In this document: piece by piece, positions 15,717-23,855 of the stretch
Layout: each line of letters starts with the position of its first letter
Position numbering within the stretch: the stretch's first letter is position 1
Assembly (NCBI GenBank): GCA_902760595.1
Contig: CACWHI010000013.1
Location: 1 to 45,125 of the forward strand
Direction: 5' to 3'
DNA: 45,125 nt
DNA from: an uncultured Eubacteriales bacterium
GTDB taxonomy: Bacteria > Bacillota > Clostridia > Christensenellales > Aristaeellaceae
Translations under genes and position numbers: made by a program
The notes under the pieces: generated by a model
What the model was told of the DNA's origin: nothing
The model's database searches: none
The model's input: the letters and a program-made list of their open reading frames with translations, nothing else

Positions 15717-18449
15717 TCACCCGTTGCTCATCTCCTGCTGTGCGTCCAGCACGTTGCCGTCCTCGTCCAGCTGCACGTAGCCGCAGCTCTGCCAGTCGCC
15801 GTATTGGCCGACGCGGAACTCCACGTACCAGACGGGGCGGCCGTACATAGCGTTCGCCACGTTGTAGTTGAAGCCGTCGCTCCACAGGGTGGCGAGGCAC
15901 CAGGTATTATCCACCCATTCCGCGCCCATTTCCGGCTCGGCGACCTTGCGGAAGGCCTCTGTGGCGATGGAGATGATCTCGTCCTTGGTCTTTCCGTCTT
16001 TGGACGGGAAAACAGGATAGGAATAGTCGAAATCAGAAAGATCCCGCGCTTCCAGGAAATAGTTGATCACATAGCAATCCTGGGGCCAGTGCATGTCACT
16101 GCCGTACTCCGCATCCCATTCAGCCTTCTTTTCCTCAAAATTGGCCGCGGTGACGCCCCGGGCCGCCATGGCCTGCTCCAGCTCCGTCCAGAACGCCTCC
16201 GGCGCGAAGTCCAGGCCCCAGCACCAGGGCTTGCCGTCCGGGCGCGGGGTGGGGACAGGACTCTCCCCGGCCGCAGTTTCCTGCTCCGTGGACGCGGAGG
16301 GGCGGCGGCTCATGCTCACCACGTAACCATTTTCGTCAAAGGTGACCTCGTAATCCTCCATACCCGCCCACCGGGCAGTGAAGCGCGCGGTCAGGCCGTC
16401 CTGCTCGTAGGTCCAGCCGTCAGGATCATTCTGATCAAAGTCCGGCTCGTCCAGCGCCATATTGTTGTAGGCGAAGCTGATCTCCTGCCGGGCCAGGGCC
16501 TCCAGATCCTCCGGATCGAATTCCATTTTCCGCCAGTCGCGCTCCAGGGTGAACACGTGCCAGCGCGGCGTGTAATCCACCTTATAGCGGTCCTTGTTCA
16601 GCACCTCGCCGGTCTCGGCGTCCAGCTCGATCATGGGGTCCACATAGTCCTCCGTCAGCATGCGCAGCTTCCAGACGGGGTGCGGCTCCGCGCCGATCAG
16701 GATGCAGGTGTGCGCTTCGGCGCTGCGCTGGCCGGTGGCTTCGATCGCCAGCGCTTTGGCCTGCTCGCGGGAGATCCTCACGGTATCCTCCGCCGGATAG
16801 ACGGTCTGCCGGATGAGCTTGCCTTCCACCTCCCGCGGCTCCAGCGCCTGCATGTCACGGCTCAGCTGCTGCCAGCGCTCCTGCGTCCACTGCCCGTAAT
16901 AGCCGTAGGCGGACCAATAGCGGTCCATCAGGGTATCGCCGGTCAGCTCCGACGTATCCGCCTCGATGCTCCCGACCGTGCCGTCCAGCTGCACCACCGC
17001 GCTGGCATTGCCGTAATGGATGTCTTTGGACACAAAGCGGACGTTATAGCGGTTGTACCCGTCCGCAAATACCTGATAGACGTCCTCATTCAGCAGATCC
17101 AGCTCCGGGTGTTCCTTCCGGATGGCCTCCGCCGCCACGCGGATAGCGCCGCTGGCCGTGAGCATGCCCTCGCGGGCCTTTTCATAGGCGGCTTCAGGCA
17201 CGAAAGCGATGGCGCCGTTGTCATCCATGCCCATCTTGCGGACGCTCTCCACTTTTCCCTCGGGACTGCTGACGCTGACCACATAAAGGCCCTCTGATCC
17301 GTCAGCGCCGCTGTCCTCCGCCGGCGCCAGGATGCGGCAGCTGACCAGCCAATGCCGCGCGCCTTCGTACTCCGTCAGCACCGCGCTGTCCAGGGCCGCG
17401 CGCGGGTCAAGGCCGGCTGCGGCGGCGATTTCGACCGCCTTTTCGCGGGGCAGATCATCCTCCGCCATATCGGGATATGCCGTCAGCCTGTACGCCGCCA
17501 GCTCCGCCGCGTTGCGCTTTTCCGGCTCCTCCACTGCGTTTTGCAGCAGGGCGTGCATGGCCTGCCAGGCGGACTGCGGCCATTCGGCCATATTCCAGCC
17601 AAAGGCTTCCCGCGCCTGCGCAAGCACCTGTTCCCCGGTATAGGGCTTCGTCCAGTCCGGCACATCCGCGCTCGTCCGGACCGTGTTCTCCGGGTCCCGG
17701 TCCTCAAAGTTCGCCGTGTAGCGCCCGTGCTCCAGATCCCTGGGCGTCAGCATAAAGCTCCAGGTCTCGCCGTTCAGATCATCCTCAGTATCCCGATAGA
17801 ACGCGCGTTCCAGCGTGAACACCGTCCGGTCCTCCAGGGGCAGGTTCGCGCCATACTTCGCCCGCAGGGCGGCAAAGGCGAAGGCCTCCGCTTTTTCGTA
17901 GGGCATATTATCCGGCCCGGGCAGGCGGCTTTCATACTTCTCATAATAGCCGATATCCACCATCAGGCGGTTGAACCAGTCCTGCTGCTCCAGCGTCCAG
18001 GTGTAGAAGTTGCCGCCGAAGGCCTGGCGGCAGAGCTCCATGATGGTCTCCTCCTCCCAATAGCCCTGACCATTTTTGATCAGCTGCATGATGCGGTTGT
18101 TCTCATCCAGCGTGATGCCGTTCTCATTCAGCGCCCGGACCAGCTCCGCCAGCTGCCCGGGGGTATAGGTGTTGTTGACGCTGACAGCGGTATCATTTTC
18201 ATTGGCCAGCGGCACAGCCACCTGCTCCATGATCTCCTGATGGCTGAGCAGCACGGCCGCCAGGGCGGCGGTGGCCAGCAGCGCCAGCACGATGGCCAGC
18301 ACCAGGCCGACGGATACCTTGCGTTTCACTTTGGTTTCTTCCTTTCCGGCAGCAGAGATCTTATTGTACAGCCAGGGATCGCCGGTCAGGCCGGACAGCG
18401 TGCGGTCAATGGCCTGATGTACTTTCTCACGTTCAAGCTCTTCCCGCAT
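15717..18449 (-). CDS. Large membrane-anchored PepSY-like protein, likely anti-sigma partner
   Basis: A 910-residue protein with a cytoplasmic N terminus of about 43 residues, one membrane helix (about 45-68) and a very long outside part. The outside part repeats a PepSY-like pattern several times (ISREQAKALAIEATG..., then INxxTGEV-type ends such as LDAETGEVLNKDRYKV near residue 620). It also holds a Ser/Thr/Pro-rich linker (SPVPTPRPDGKP). It overlaps the end of the ECF sigma factor gene by 17 bases, so the two are co-translated. By position and topology it should hold the sigma factor at the membrane and sense the cell surface. The anti-sigma role is inferred; no classical zinc anti-sigma motif is seen in the N-terminal tail. 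GGAGGGGAGGG upstream gives a strong ribosome site. Confidence 0.75.
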   Translation of the reverse strand: MREELEREKVHQAIDRTLSGLTGDPWLYNKISAAGKEETKVKRKVSVGLVLAIVLALLATAALAAVLLSHQEIMEQVAVPLANENDTAVSVNNTYTPGQLAELVRALNENGITLDENNRIMQLIKNGQGYWEEETIMELCRQAFGGNFYTWTLEQQDWFNRLMVDIGYYEKYESRLPGPDNMPYEKAEAFAFAALRAKYGANLPLEDRTVFTLERAFYRDTEDDLNGETWSFMLTPRDLEHGRYTANFEDRDPENTVRTSADVPDWTKPYTGEQVLAQAREAFGWNMAEWPQSAWQAMHALLQNAVEEPEKRNAAELAAYRLTAYPDMAEDDLPREKAVEIAAAAGLDPRAALDSAVLTEYEGARHWLVSCRILAPAEDSGADGSEGLYVVSVSSPEGKVESVRKMGMDDNGAIAFVPEAAYEKAREGMLTASGAIRVAAEAIRKEHPELDLLNEDVYQVFADGYNRYNVRFVSKDIHYGNASAVVQLDGTVGSIEADTSELTGDTLMDRYWSAYGYYGQWTQERWQQLSRDMQALEPREVEGKLIRQTVYPAEDTVRISREQAKALAIEATGQRSAEAHTCILIGAEPHPVWKLRMLTEDYVDPMIELDAETGEVLNKDRYKVDYTPRWHVFTLERDWRKMEFDPEDLEALARQEISFAYNNMALDEPDFDQNDPDGWTYEQDGLTARFTARWAGMEDYEVTFDENGYVVSMSRRPSASTEQETAAGESPVPTPRPDGKPWCWGLDFAPEAFWTELEQAMAARGVTAANFEEKKAEWDAEYGSDMHWPQDCYVINYFLEARDLSDFDYSYPVFPSKDGKTKDEIISIATEAFRKVAEPEMGAEWVDNTWCLATLWSDGFNYNVANAMYGRPVWYVEFRVGQYGDWQSCGYVQLDEDGNVLDAQQEMSNG

Positions 18450-18960
18450 CCTGATCCCTCCCCTCCAGCGCCCTGCGGAGCTTCTCCCGGCCCCGCTTCA
18501 GGCGGTTGGATACGGATGACTGGGCGATGCCCAGCGCTTCCGCGATCTCCTCCGTGCCCATGTCGTGATAATAATACAGTATGATCGCTTCCCGCAGCTT
18601 GTTCGGCAGGTTCATGATGGCCAGGGCCAGGTCAATATCCTGCCCGTCCGGCTCCGCCGAAGCTTCGGGCAGCATATCCGGGGTCACCCGCCGATCCATA
18701 TGGCGAAACCAGCTCCCGCGCCGGTAATCCCGGCACACATTCACCGCGATATGGCAGAGCCAGGTCTTTTCGCCGCTCTGTCCCCGGAACCGGTCGTAGC
18801 CCCGGTACGCCTTCAGGAAAGTCTCCTGCACCGCGTCCTCCGCCAGCGCCCGGTCATGCAGCTGCATGAAGCACAGGCGCAGGAGCGGTACCTGGTAATC
18901 TCCGATCAGCCGTTCGATCACCTGATCCCGTCCGCTGTCCGGATCCCTGACAGCCGTCAT
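18433..18960 (-). CDS. ECF-type RNA polymerase sigma factor
   Basis: A 175-residue sigma-70 family ECF factor. Region 2 covers about residues 20-90 (ALAEDAVQETFLKAYRGYDRFRG, with the typical AEDxxQExF pattern). Region 4 covers about 115-165 (LPNKLREAIILYYYHDM, then a helix-turn-helix ending in SSVSNRLKRGREKLR). It starts at ATG 18960 after an almost perfect anti-SD match (GGAGGTGATC). It forms an operon with the overlapping membrane protein gene. Such pairs usually respond to envelope stress or antimicrobial peptides and often control themselves. I could not identify a clear autoregulatory promoter in the AT-rich stretch upstream (18961-19035). Confidence 0.93.
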   Translation of the reverse strand: MTAVRDPDSGRDQVIERLIGDYQVPLLRLCFMQLHDRALAEDAVQETFLKAYRGYDRFRGQSGEKTWLCHIAVNVCRDYRRGSWFRHMDRRVTPDMLPEASAEPDGQDIDLALAIMNLPNKLREAIILYYYHDMGTEEIAEALGIAQSSVSNRLKRGREKLRRALEGRDQDAGRA

Positions 18961-19040
18961 GGAAGCGGATCACCTCCTCCGATTGGGTTTCACTGATATA
19001 GACGAGGCTGAGACGGCTTTTTATCGAAGATACAAGAAAA

Positions 19041-20227
19041 TTATTTTTTTCCGGGCACGTCGAAGTACTTCTTATGGCCGCTGGTCCTTGCCGTCAGGTA
19101 TCCATGTTTCGCCAGCCAGGTCAGATCTTTTCTCGCGGTCTCGAACGACACCCTGAACTTTTCCTTCCATTTATCCGTGGTAATGGTGCCCGCTCCTTTG
19201 CTGTAAAGCCATTGCAAGCCGGCAACGAGCCGGTCGGCTGAGGCCAGGGAGGCCGCGTCCCTGCGCAGGGCTTCGACCTTCATCTTCTCGTTCATGCGGT
19301 CATGGATGCCAGAGATACTCCTGAGAAGCATATCCGCATAATACTCCATGAAGTAAGTGAAATCATTGCCATTCACAGGGTCCTGCGAGGCGCGGATGGC
19401 TTTGTAGTACCTGGCGCGTTCCTGGGCGAGCAGGCCGGAGACCGGGATCTGCCGGAAGAAATCATACCCCGCCTGAAGCAGGATCATGTATGCCAGCGCC
19501 CGCGCCGTTCTCCCGTTCCCGTCGAACAGCGGGTGGATCGTCACAAAATAGATATGGGCAGCGCACGCCTTGATGACCGGGTGGATATCCTCCATGGCCA
19601 GAAATGCAAACAGATCATCCAGCATGGGACGGATCTTGTCCGCGTCCGGGGCGACATACACGACCTCCTGCCCCCGGAAACCACCTGAACAGGACCGTCC
19701 CTCCAGCCCTGCTTTACATCCTGTTCCAGGGTGCCTTCGGTCAGGAGCCGCGCGATCTCCAGTACGACCGCTTCATTGATGGGCCCATCCAGATGATCCA
19801 GAACGAAGCGCAGCGCTGCATAGTTGTTGATGATCATCCGCTCGTCCCTGGTCTCGGGATTCTTCCCGCTCCGGATCAGCTCGCGAGCCTTTGCCCTCGT
19901 GCTGTATGCGCCTTCAATGGCGCTGGAGTAGAACGCTTCGTCGATGATGCTCTCATCATGATCGTACTGGGGCGGCTGATCCGAGTTTTCATAGCGCGCG
20001 GAGGATGCCAATGCGTCTCCCGCCTGAAGAAACTGAACGGTGGGTACGTACCAGAACGGCTCACCGGAAACCGTACACAGCGGAAGTGTTTCCGCGCTTT
20101 CACGGCGGTGTCTCAGCATCTCCGGCCAAAACGAAGCAATGGGAAGAGACACGGGCAACCTGTACACGATCTCCTGCCGCGGATAATAGTGATCCATAAA
20201 ATACTGGAGCAGTTCCTGCTTATCCAC
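19041..20227 (-). pseudogene. Fic-family AMP-transferase gene with a frameshift
   Basis: Two overlapping frames make one Fic protein. The 5' part (20227 to about 19676) carries the inhibitory motif SSAIEG (nt 19910-19927; family pattern S/TxxxEG/N). The 3' part (about 19670 to 19041) carries the catalytic motif HPLFDGNGRTAR (nt 19500-19535) and a C-terminal winged-helix region. The frames meet at a run of five C (19671-19675). One more base there would join VVSGG to QEVVYVAPDAD. Fic proteins usually transfer AMP to target proteins. The N-terminal inhibitory helix class self-limits activity. Start GTG 20227 is chosen for the GGAGG/GGAG upstream; an ATG at 20260 has no ribosome site. The shift may be a true mutation, slippage-controlled expression or a sequencing error in the homopolymer. 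Confidence 0.75.
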
Positions 20228-20261
20228 TGATACTCCACCTCCGTCAATGAAAATCAACATA

Positions 20262-20637
20262 TCTCAAGCAATATCAAATACAGTCCATTTCGTTCTGATT
20301 TGCAAGAGAAACGACGGCGTATTCTGTGTTTTTACATTTTCGGCTAATAGCGTCTATAATTGTGTCAAAAAGTATTTTTGCGTTTTCATATTTTTCCTAA
20401 AATATCGTCTCAGAGACGTTATTTTCCCCAAAAAATGTTAAAAACAACAGACAATTTGAAAAACCACAAAACTCACTGATATAGCAACGAAATAATGATA
20501 TCGTCTTCGAATTGAAATATAGACGTTATTTTATTATCGACGTTATCTTTTTTAGCCGGGTCATTCGCTGGAAAAAAGACAATACTCTCGATTAAGCGAT
20601 CTTTAGACTGGCTTTTCAAATAACCTTTAAGAAGAAT
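20262..20637. other. AT-rich gap with no gene
   Basis: About 375 bases of AT-rich sequence with no frame that looks coding. Short CGTCT/ACGTTAT repeats (GACGTTATTTT at about 20415 and 20522) are the only pattern noticed. Confidence 0.4.
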
Positions 20638-20673
20638 AGACCTGTTACGGTTGAATTGGACCGTAACAGGTCT
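20638..20673. terminator. Perfect 14-bp hairpin after the secreted-protein gene
   Basis: AGACCTGTTACGGT (20638-20651) pairs fully with ACCGTAACAGGTCT (20660-20673) around an 8-base loop. It lies six bases beyond the stop of the minus-strand gene, so it probably ends that transcript. The T tract on the minus side is weak. Confidence 0.65.
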
Positions 20674-20678
20674 ATGTT

Positions 20679-21242
20679 TTAACCATTACTCCGTTCTATT
20701 ATATCATATCCTCCAATGCTGCCATCATATGCATATATCATTACGACGTACGGAAGTGGTACAGACGTTCCTTCTCTGCAATCCAGAAAATTGATTATCC
20801 AGCATGGCTGTTCGTATGATACTTCATAAGTAAACCAAGGAAAGCAATTAACGAGAACAGAATCATCAAGATGAATCTGTTCAGACAAAGCTTTGCAGGC
20901 AATCATATAGGCATCTATCATTGAAATTGAATGTTCATCAGGAAGTCCTAATGCCCATGTGTATCGCCCAACGTCATCATATTCTTTCTCAGGCACAAAA
21001 GAAATACCTAGGTAATCGTTATACTGCTTTTCGAATGAGTATGGCTCGCTATACTGTCTCAACGATGAATCCGCAGTATTCTCATCCATTTGATGATACA
21101 GATCCTTGTATTGTTCTTTTTCTTCTTCAGTCAGCTCAATTCGGTACTTTCCCGGAAGCCAATATTTTATCCAGCGGTTCTGCGCAAAGCTAGTACCAAT
21201 CAGACAACAGAGAAGCATTAAACACACAACTATGCGTTTCAT
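20679..21242 (-). CDS. Secreted protein, paralogue of the one at 23013-23579
   Basis: A 187-residue exported protein with a signal peptide (KRIVVCLMLLCCLIGTSFAQ, cleaved after SFA). The mature part begins NRWIKYWLPGKYRIELTEEEK and contains DDVGRYTWALGLPDEHSISMIDAYMIACKAL. The same order of blocks is seen in the paralogue about 2.3 kb away, at roughly 40-45% identity by eye. The block 'ALGLPDExxI...A.MIACK.L' followed by a Tyr/Trp-rich strand resembles PepSY-like secreted proteins. No function known. The ATG at 21242 has GAGGAGG six bases upstream and a promoter at 21288-21318 that is duplicated upstream of the paralogue. Confidence 0.7.
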   Translation of the reverse strand: MKRIVVCLMLLCCLIGTSFAQNRWIKYWLPGKYRIELTEEEKEQYKDLYHQMDENTADSSLRQYSEPYSFEKQYNDYLGISFVPEKEYDDVGRYTWALGLPDEHSISMIDAYMIACKALSEQIHLDDSVLVNCFPWFTYEVSYEQPCWIINFLDCREGTSVPLPYVVMIYAYDGSIGGYDIIERSNG

Positions 21243-21280
21243 ACAAACCTCCTCGCCAAATACAATAATCATACCCGTAA

Positions 21281-21487
21281 CAAAAGTATTATATCACAGA
21301 ACTGAGCTGCCGAATCGACATAAAGAACATTTTTCATTTCAAAGTAACAGGTGGTTCATCAATTTCATATTCTTTTAGTGCTTATGCTTGCAGTTCTTGC
21401 GGTATTGCAATCAATGATGGCGGATCGTATTACGGCATTTGGACATGTAATGACAGTCATGATTTATGGAACAGCGCAGATGATTAA
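21281..21487 (+). pseudogene. C-terminal fragment of an extracellular protein gene
   Basis: An open frame with no start codon that reads, in its second half, AYACSSCGIAINDGGSYYGI, then WTCNDSHDLWNSADD and a stop at 21485-21487. The Cys-x-x-Cys and aromatic/glycine pattern looks like a real secreted beta-rich domain tail. The upstream part overlaps the promoter of the divergent secreted-protein gene. It is followed by a textbook plus-strand terminator. I think it is what remains of a gene replaced during local duplication. Confidence 0.4.
21288..21318 (-). promoter_or_regulatory. Promoter of secreted paralogue 1 (shared motif)
   Basis: An extended -10 box (TGTGATATAAT on the minus strand, TATAAT at 21288-21293). 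The 31-base block differs at only four positions from 23631-23661 upstream of the paralogue. Confidence 0.65.
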
Positions 21488-21494
21488 GTATAGA

Positions 21495-21532
21495 AGAGCT
21501 GATGCTGAATCTAAGAGCATCAGCTCTTTTTA
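21495..21532 (+). terminator. Intrinsic terminator on the plus strand
   Basis: A perfect 12-bp stem (AGAGCTGATGCT with AGCATCAGCTCT), a 9-base loop and a T tract. It serves the plus-strand fragment, and may also stop the minus-strand gene ending at 21550. Confidence 0.85.
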
Positions 21533-21549
21533 TTGACTATAAGGCTCTA

Positions 21550-22701
21550 TCAGCCTACACTGCCATCACAGGAGCCAATCACTTCTTCTATTGTTTGTCC
21601 TGATTTTGCGTCCATATTTATAACGTATATCGTATCTCTTTCATTTTGATATCGCACATGAAGTACCCAAACTTTATCATACCGCTCCTGCGTATTGATA
21701 TTGTATACGTCTGCAAAACAACACGCTGAATAATATATTATTTTGCCAAGACGATTGTTCAGACCATATTGCTCTGCATATTCGCGTACATATTTATCAT
21801 CAAGTTCTCCTACGCCGGGGACACACAGATAGCAGACACCCGGATCATAAAGCTGAAAGGCCGCCTTCTCATTCCAGATGCGCCTCTCAATATAATCGTG
21901 AATCCGATTTACAAGATCAATGTGCATGAGTGCTTTAGCCGGCCATATCCGATAAGAATCTGCTGCACCACTCGGATCAAGGCGTGCCTCCACATCCAGC
22001 CGGTCCGGATACACCAAAGGCATGACACTCGGCGGCAATCCATACTCATGCAAATCAGACAGAATCAAAGATACCAATGTAGAAGACTTCAATTCATTTT
22101 CGATCTGCCTCTCCATCTCCCGTGGCAAAACACGTGCATCGAGTGCGGCATTTGCCAAGTCGTTATACTGTAGCACTTCAGATAAAACAAATGATGAATA
22201 CCATGGGGTTTGCTCATCAGCTTTGGTTAAAGGCTCAATGAAGCCTCCGTCAGCAGCCATACAAATCGTATACCTCGTGTGTTCGTCATACAGCGTTACT
22301 TTCCAAAGCGCTCGTTGCTCCATAACAGTCTTCAGCCCAATCACATAAGCGCGCAAATTCTCCCACCGAATTCCTTGCCGCTTGCATTCCTGTTGAGCGC
22401 ATTCTATTGCCCCGGCTGCCGAGAGTGTGCGATAGCTTTCCGTATCAACATGAGCTGGCGTTTCATACTCATGGAGCGCAATGTATTGCAGATATTCCGG
22501 CGCATTAGACAGCGTGCCGCACACTCTGAGCCCATCCGCAAATTGCTTCCATGTATCATTGTCCCATAAAAAGCCCGGCTCGCCATATTCTTTGATAAAC
22601 GTATCATAACCAAAGGAGACTATCGGGTCTTCCGCCAATACTGTTATAATTTGCATTACAATGAGCGCTAATACGGCAAAGAAAAGCAAAGAACGCTTCA
22701 T
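21550..22701 (-). CDS. Secreted protein with PepSY-like C-terminal region
   Basis: A 383-residue exported protein: signal peptide to about residue 23 (KRSLLFFAVLALIVMQ...VLA-ED). Several segments follow a PepSY-like rhythm (an alpha-helical block such as AAGAIECAQQECKRQG, then WKVTLYDEHTRYTICMAADGGFIEPL; again near the C terminus, VWVLHVRYQNERDTIYVI, then DAKSGQTIEEV). The family otherwise is not recognised. The start codon overlaps the ATG of the plus-strand SH3 frame in a CATG, so the two face away from the same point. AAAGGA lies nine bases upstream. It belongs to a cluster of secreted proteins and is AT-richer than the backbone. Confidence 0.7.
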   Translation of the reverse strand: MKRSLLFFAVLALIVMQIITVLAEDPIVSFGYDTFIKEYGEPGFLWDNDTWKQFADGLRVCGTLSNAPEYLQYIALHEYETPAHVDTESYRTLSAAGAIECAQQECKRQGIRWENLRAYVIGLKTVMEQRALWKVTLYDEHTRYTICMAADGGFIEPLTKADEQTPWYSSFVLSEVLQYNDLANAALDARVLPREMERQIENELKSSTLVSLILSDLHEYGLPPSVMPLVYPDRLDVEARLDPSGAADSYRIWPAKALMHIDLVNRIHDYIERRIWNEKAAFQLYDPGVCYLCVPGVGELDDKYVREYAEQYGLNNRLGKIIYYSACCFADVYNINTQERYDKVWVLHVRYQNERDTIYVINMDAKSGQTIEEVIGSCDGSVG

Positions 22702-22954
22702 GAAAACAAGTCCTTTCTCCTATGTTTACGCACGCTATTTTGGCGGCGACGGAGCTTTGACCTATAACGGTACAATTTCAGGTAATTCTGTCAGACTTAG
22801 AGTAGGACCGTCAACATCCTCCACCATAATAACGCAAATGAATTCGGGAACTCGAGTATATGTTCTTGATACGACTAGTGTTTCCGGTTGGTATCGTGTA
22901 ACACTACCTGCTGGAACAGGCTGGGTATCATCGGCCTATGTGAATCTCGACTAA
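22661..22954 (+). CDS. Small bacterial SH3-domain protein (possibly a fragment)
   Basis: The C-terminal 55 residues form a clear SH3_3 domain (NSVRLRVGPSTSSTIITQMN ... GWYRVTLPAGTGWVSSAYVN). Such domains usually target secreted enzymes to the cell wall peptidoglycan. There is no signal peptide in the frame. Start is either ATG 22661 or ATG 22700; the first lies inside the divergent gene and neither has a good ribosome site. The domain alone, so close to a divergent gene start and followed by a terminator, looks like the tail of a lost cell-wall protein, but a small intact gene cannot be excluded. Confidence 0.5.
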   Translation: MSANTAKKSKERFMKTSPFSYVYARYFGGDGALTYNGTISGNSVRLRVGPSTSSTIITQMNSGTRVYVLDTTSVSGWYRVTLPAGTGWVSSAYVNLD

Positions 22955-22968
22955 CTATCTGACACTTT

Positions 22969-23010
22969 AAACAAAGCTATTGCTGTTGCCAATCAGCAGT
23001 AGCTTTGTTT
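22969..23010. terminator. Bidirectional terminator
   Basis: A 17-bp stem with one mismatch (AAACAAAGCTATTGCTG with CAGCAGTAGCTTTGTTT) and an 8-base loop. It lies between the SH3 frame (+) and the secreted paralogue 2 (-). Confidence 0.85.
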
Positions 23011-23012
23011 TA

Positions 23013-23579
23013 TTATCCTAAAAACAGGCCATAACGGTATCCACCAACATCCCCATCTTCGTATATCAGGATCGAATAATTGGGGCCCGTTGGATTAATA
23101 TCACTTGAACAATCCAATAATGTAACTTGCCATGCAGGTTTCTTATATGAAGTCAGGAATGTGTAATCAGGATAATAATAAGCAAGCGAAGACAAATCCA
23201 CTGATTCTTGTTCTTCGAGAACTTTGCAAGCAATCATAAAAGCCATCGTTTTGTCTATTGTATTTTCATCAGGCAACCCCAAAGCCCAAATATACGTGCC
23301 AACATCATCAAATACACATTCTACCTGATTATCAGCAATTTGTAGGTATTCATTATACCATTCCTCAACTGTAAACGACTCAATGCCCTTGCGCAAACTT
23401 GACTCTTTAGTGTTGTGATTCATGAGTTCCAACAGTTCGATGAAACGTACCTTATCATCTTCTGTTAATTCAATATGATACTCTCCTGGAAGCCAATACT
23501 TTACCCACTGGTTCTGCGCAAAGCTTGTGCTTATAAGACAACAACAGAGAGTTATTAAACAAACAGTTAACCGCTTCAT
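23013..23579 (-). CDS. Secreted protein, paralogue of the one at 20679-21242
   Basis: A 188-residue exported protein (signal peptide ending STSFAQ) with the same mature start (NQWVKYWLPGEYHIELTEDDK) and the same later block (DDVGTYIWALGLPDENTIDK, then MIACKVL) as its paralogue. The C terminus is different (YEDGDVGGYRYGLFLG against DGSIGGYDIIERSNG) but keeps the same D/G-x-x-GGY pattern. No known function. ATG 23579 has GGAGG six bases upstream. Its promoter and leader are copied along with the gene, so this is a tandem-type duplication with the two other genes between the copies. Confidence 0.7.
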   Translation of the reverse strand: MKRLTVCLITLCCCLISTSFAQNQWVKYWLPGEYHIELTEDDKVRFIELLELMNHNTKESSLRKGIESFTVEEWYNEYLQIADNQVECVFDDVGTYIWALGLPDENTIDKTMAFMIACKVLEEQESVDLSSLAYYYPDYTFLTSYKKPAWQVTLLDCSSDINPTGPNYSILIYEDGDVGGYRYGLFLG

Positions 23580-23630
23580 AAGAGCCTCCATTTCTACCAT
23601 GGGTAATAAACATAGCTACAGCATAAAACA

Positions 23631-23661
23631 ATTATATCACAGAACCGGGCTGACGAATCAA
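23631..23661 (-). promoter_or_regulatory. Promoter of secreted paralogue 2 (shared motif)
   Basis: TATAAT at 23631-23636 with TGTGA before it. The block CCGGTTCTGT-GATATAAT is also present, minus one base, at the dipeptidase promoter (11478-11494). Confidence 0.65.
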
Positions 23662-23855
23662 TTCATGAAGTGTTTTACATTTAATGCCAGATAAGACAGA
23701 AAACCCTCAATGAACTCAAGAAAAAAAACAAGATTATGTTACAGCCTGAAAGCGATTTGCTCCAAGAGCAAACACCTTTCCATGGCGCGTGCGCAATGAG
23801 ACGATGGCTAACAAAAACACTTTGGACGGCTTCTTTACAAAGGAGCCGTCTATTA
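23662..23855. terminator. Gap with a terminator-like hairpin
   Basis: No gene is seen. A 7-bp stem at 23824-23849 (GACGGCT with AGCCGTC) sits just after the stop of the minus-strand gene and could end its transcript (CCAAAGTGTTTTTG follows on the minus strand). Confidence 0.5.
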
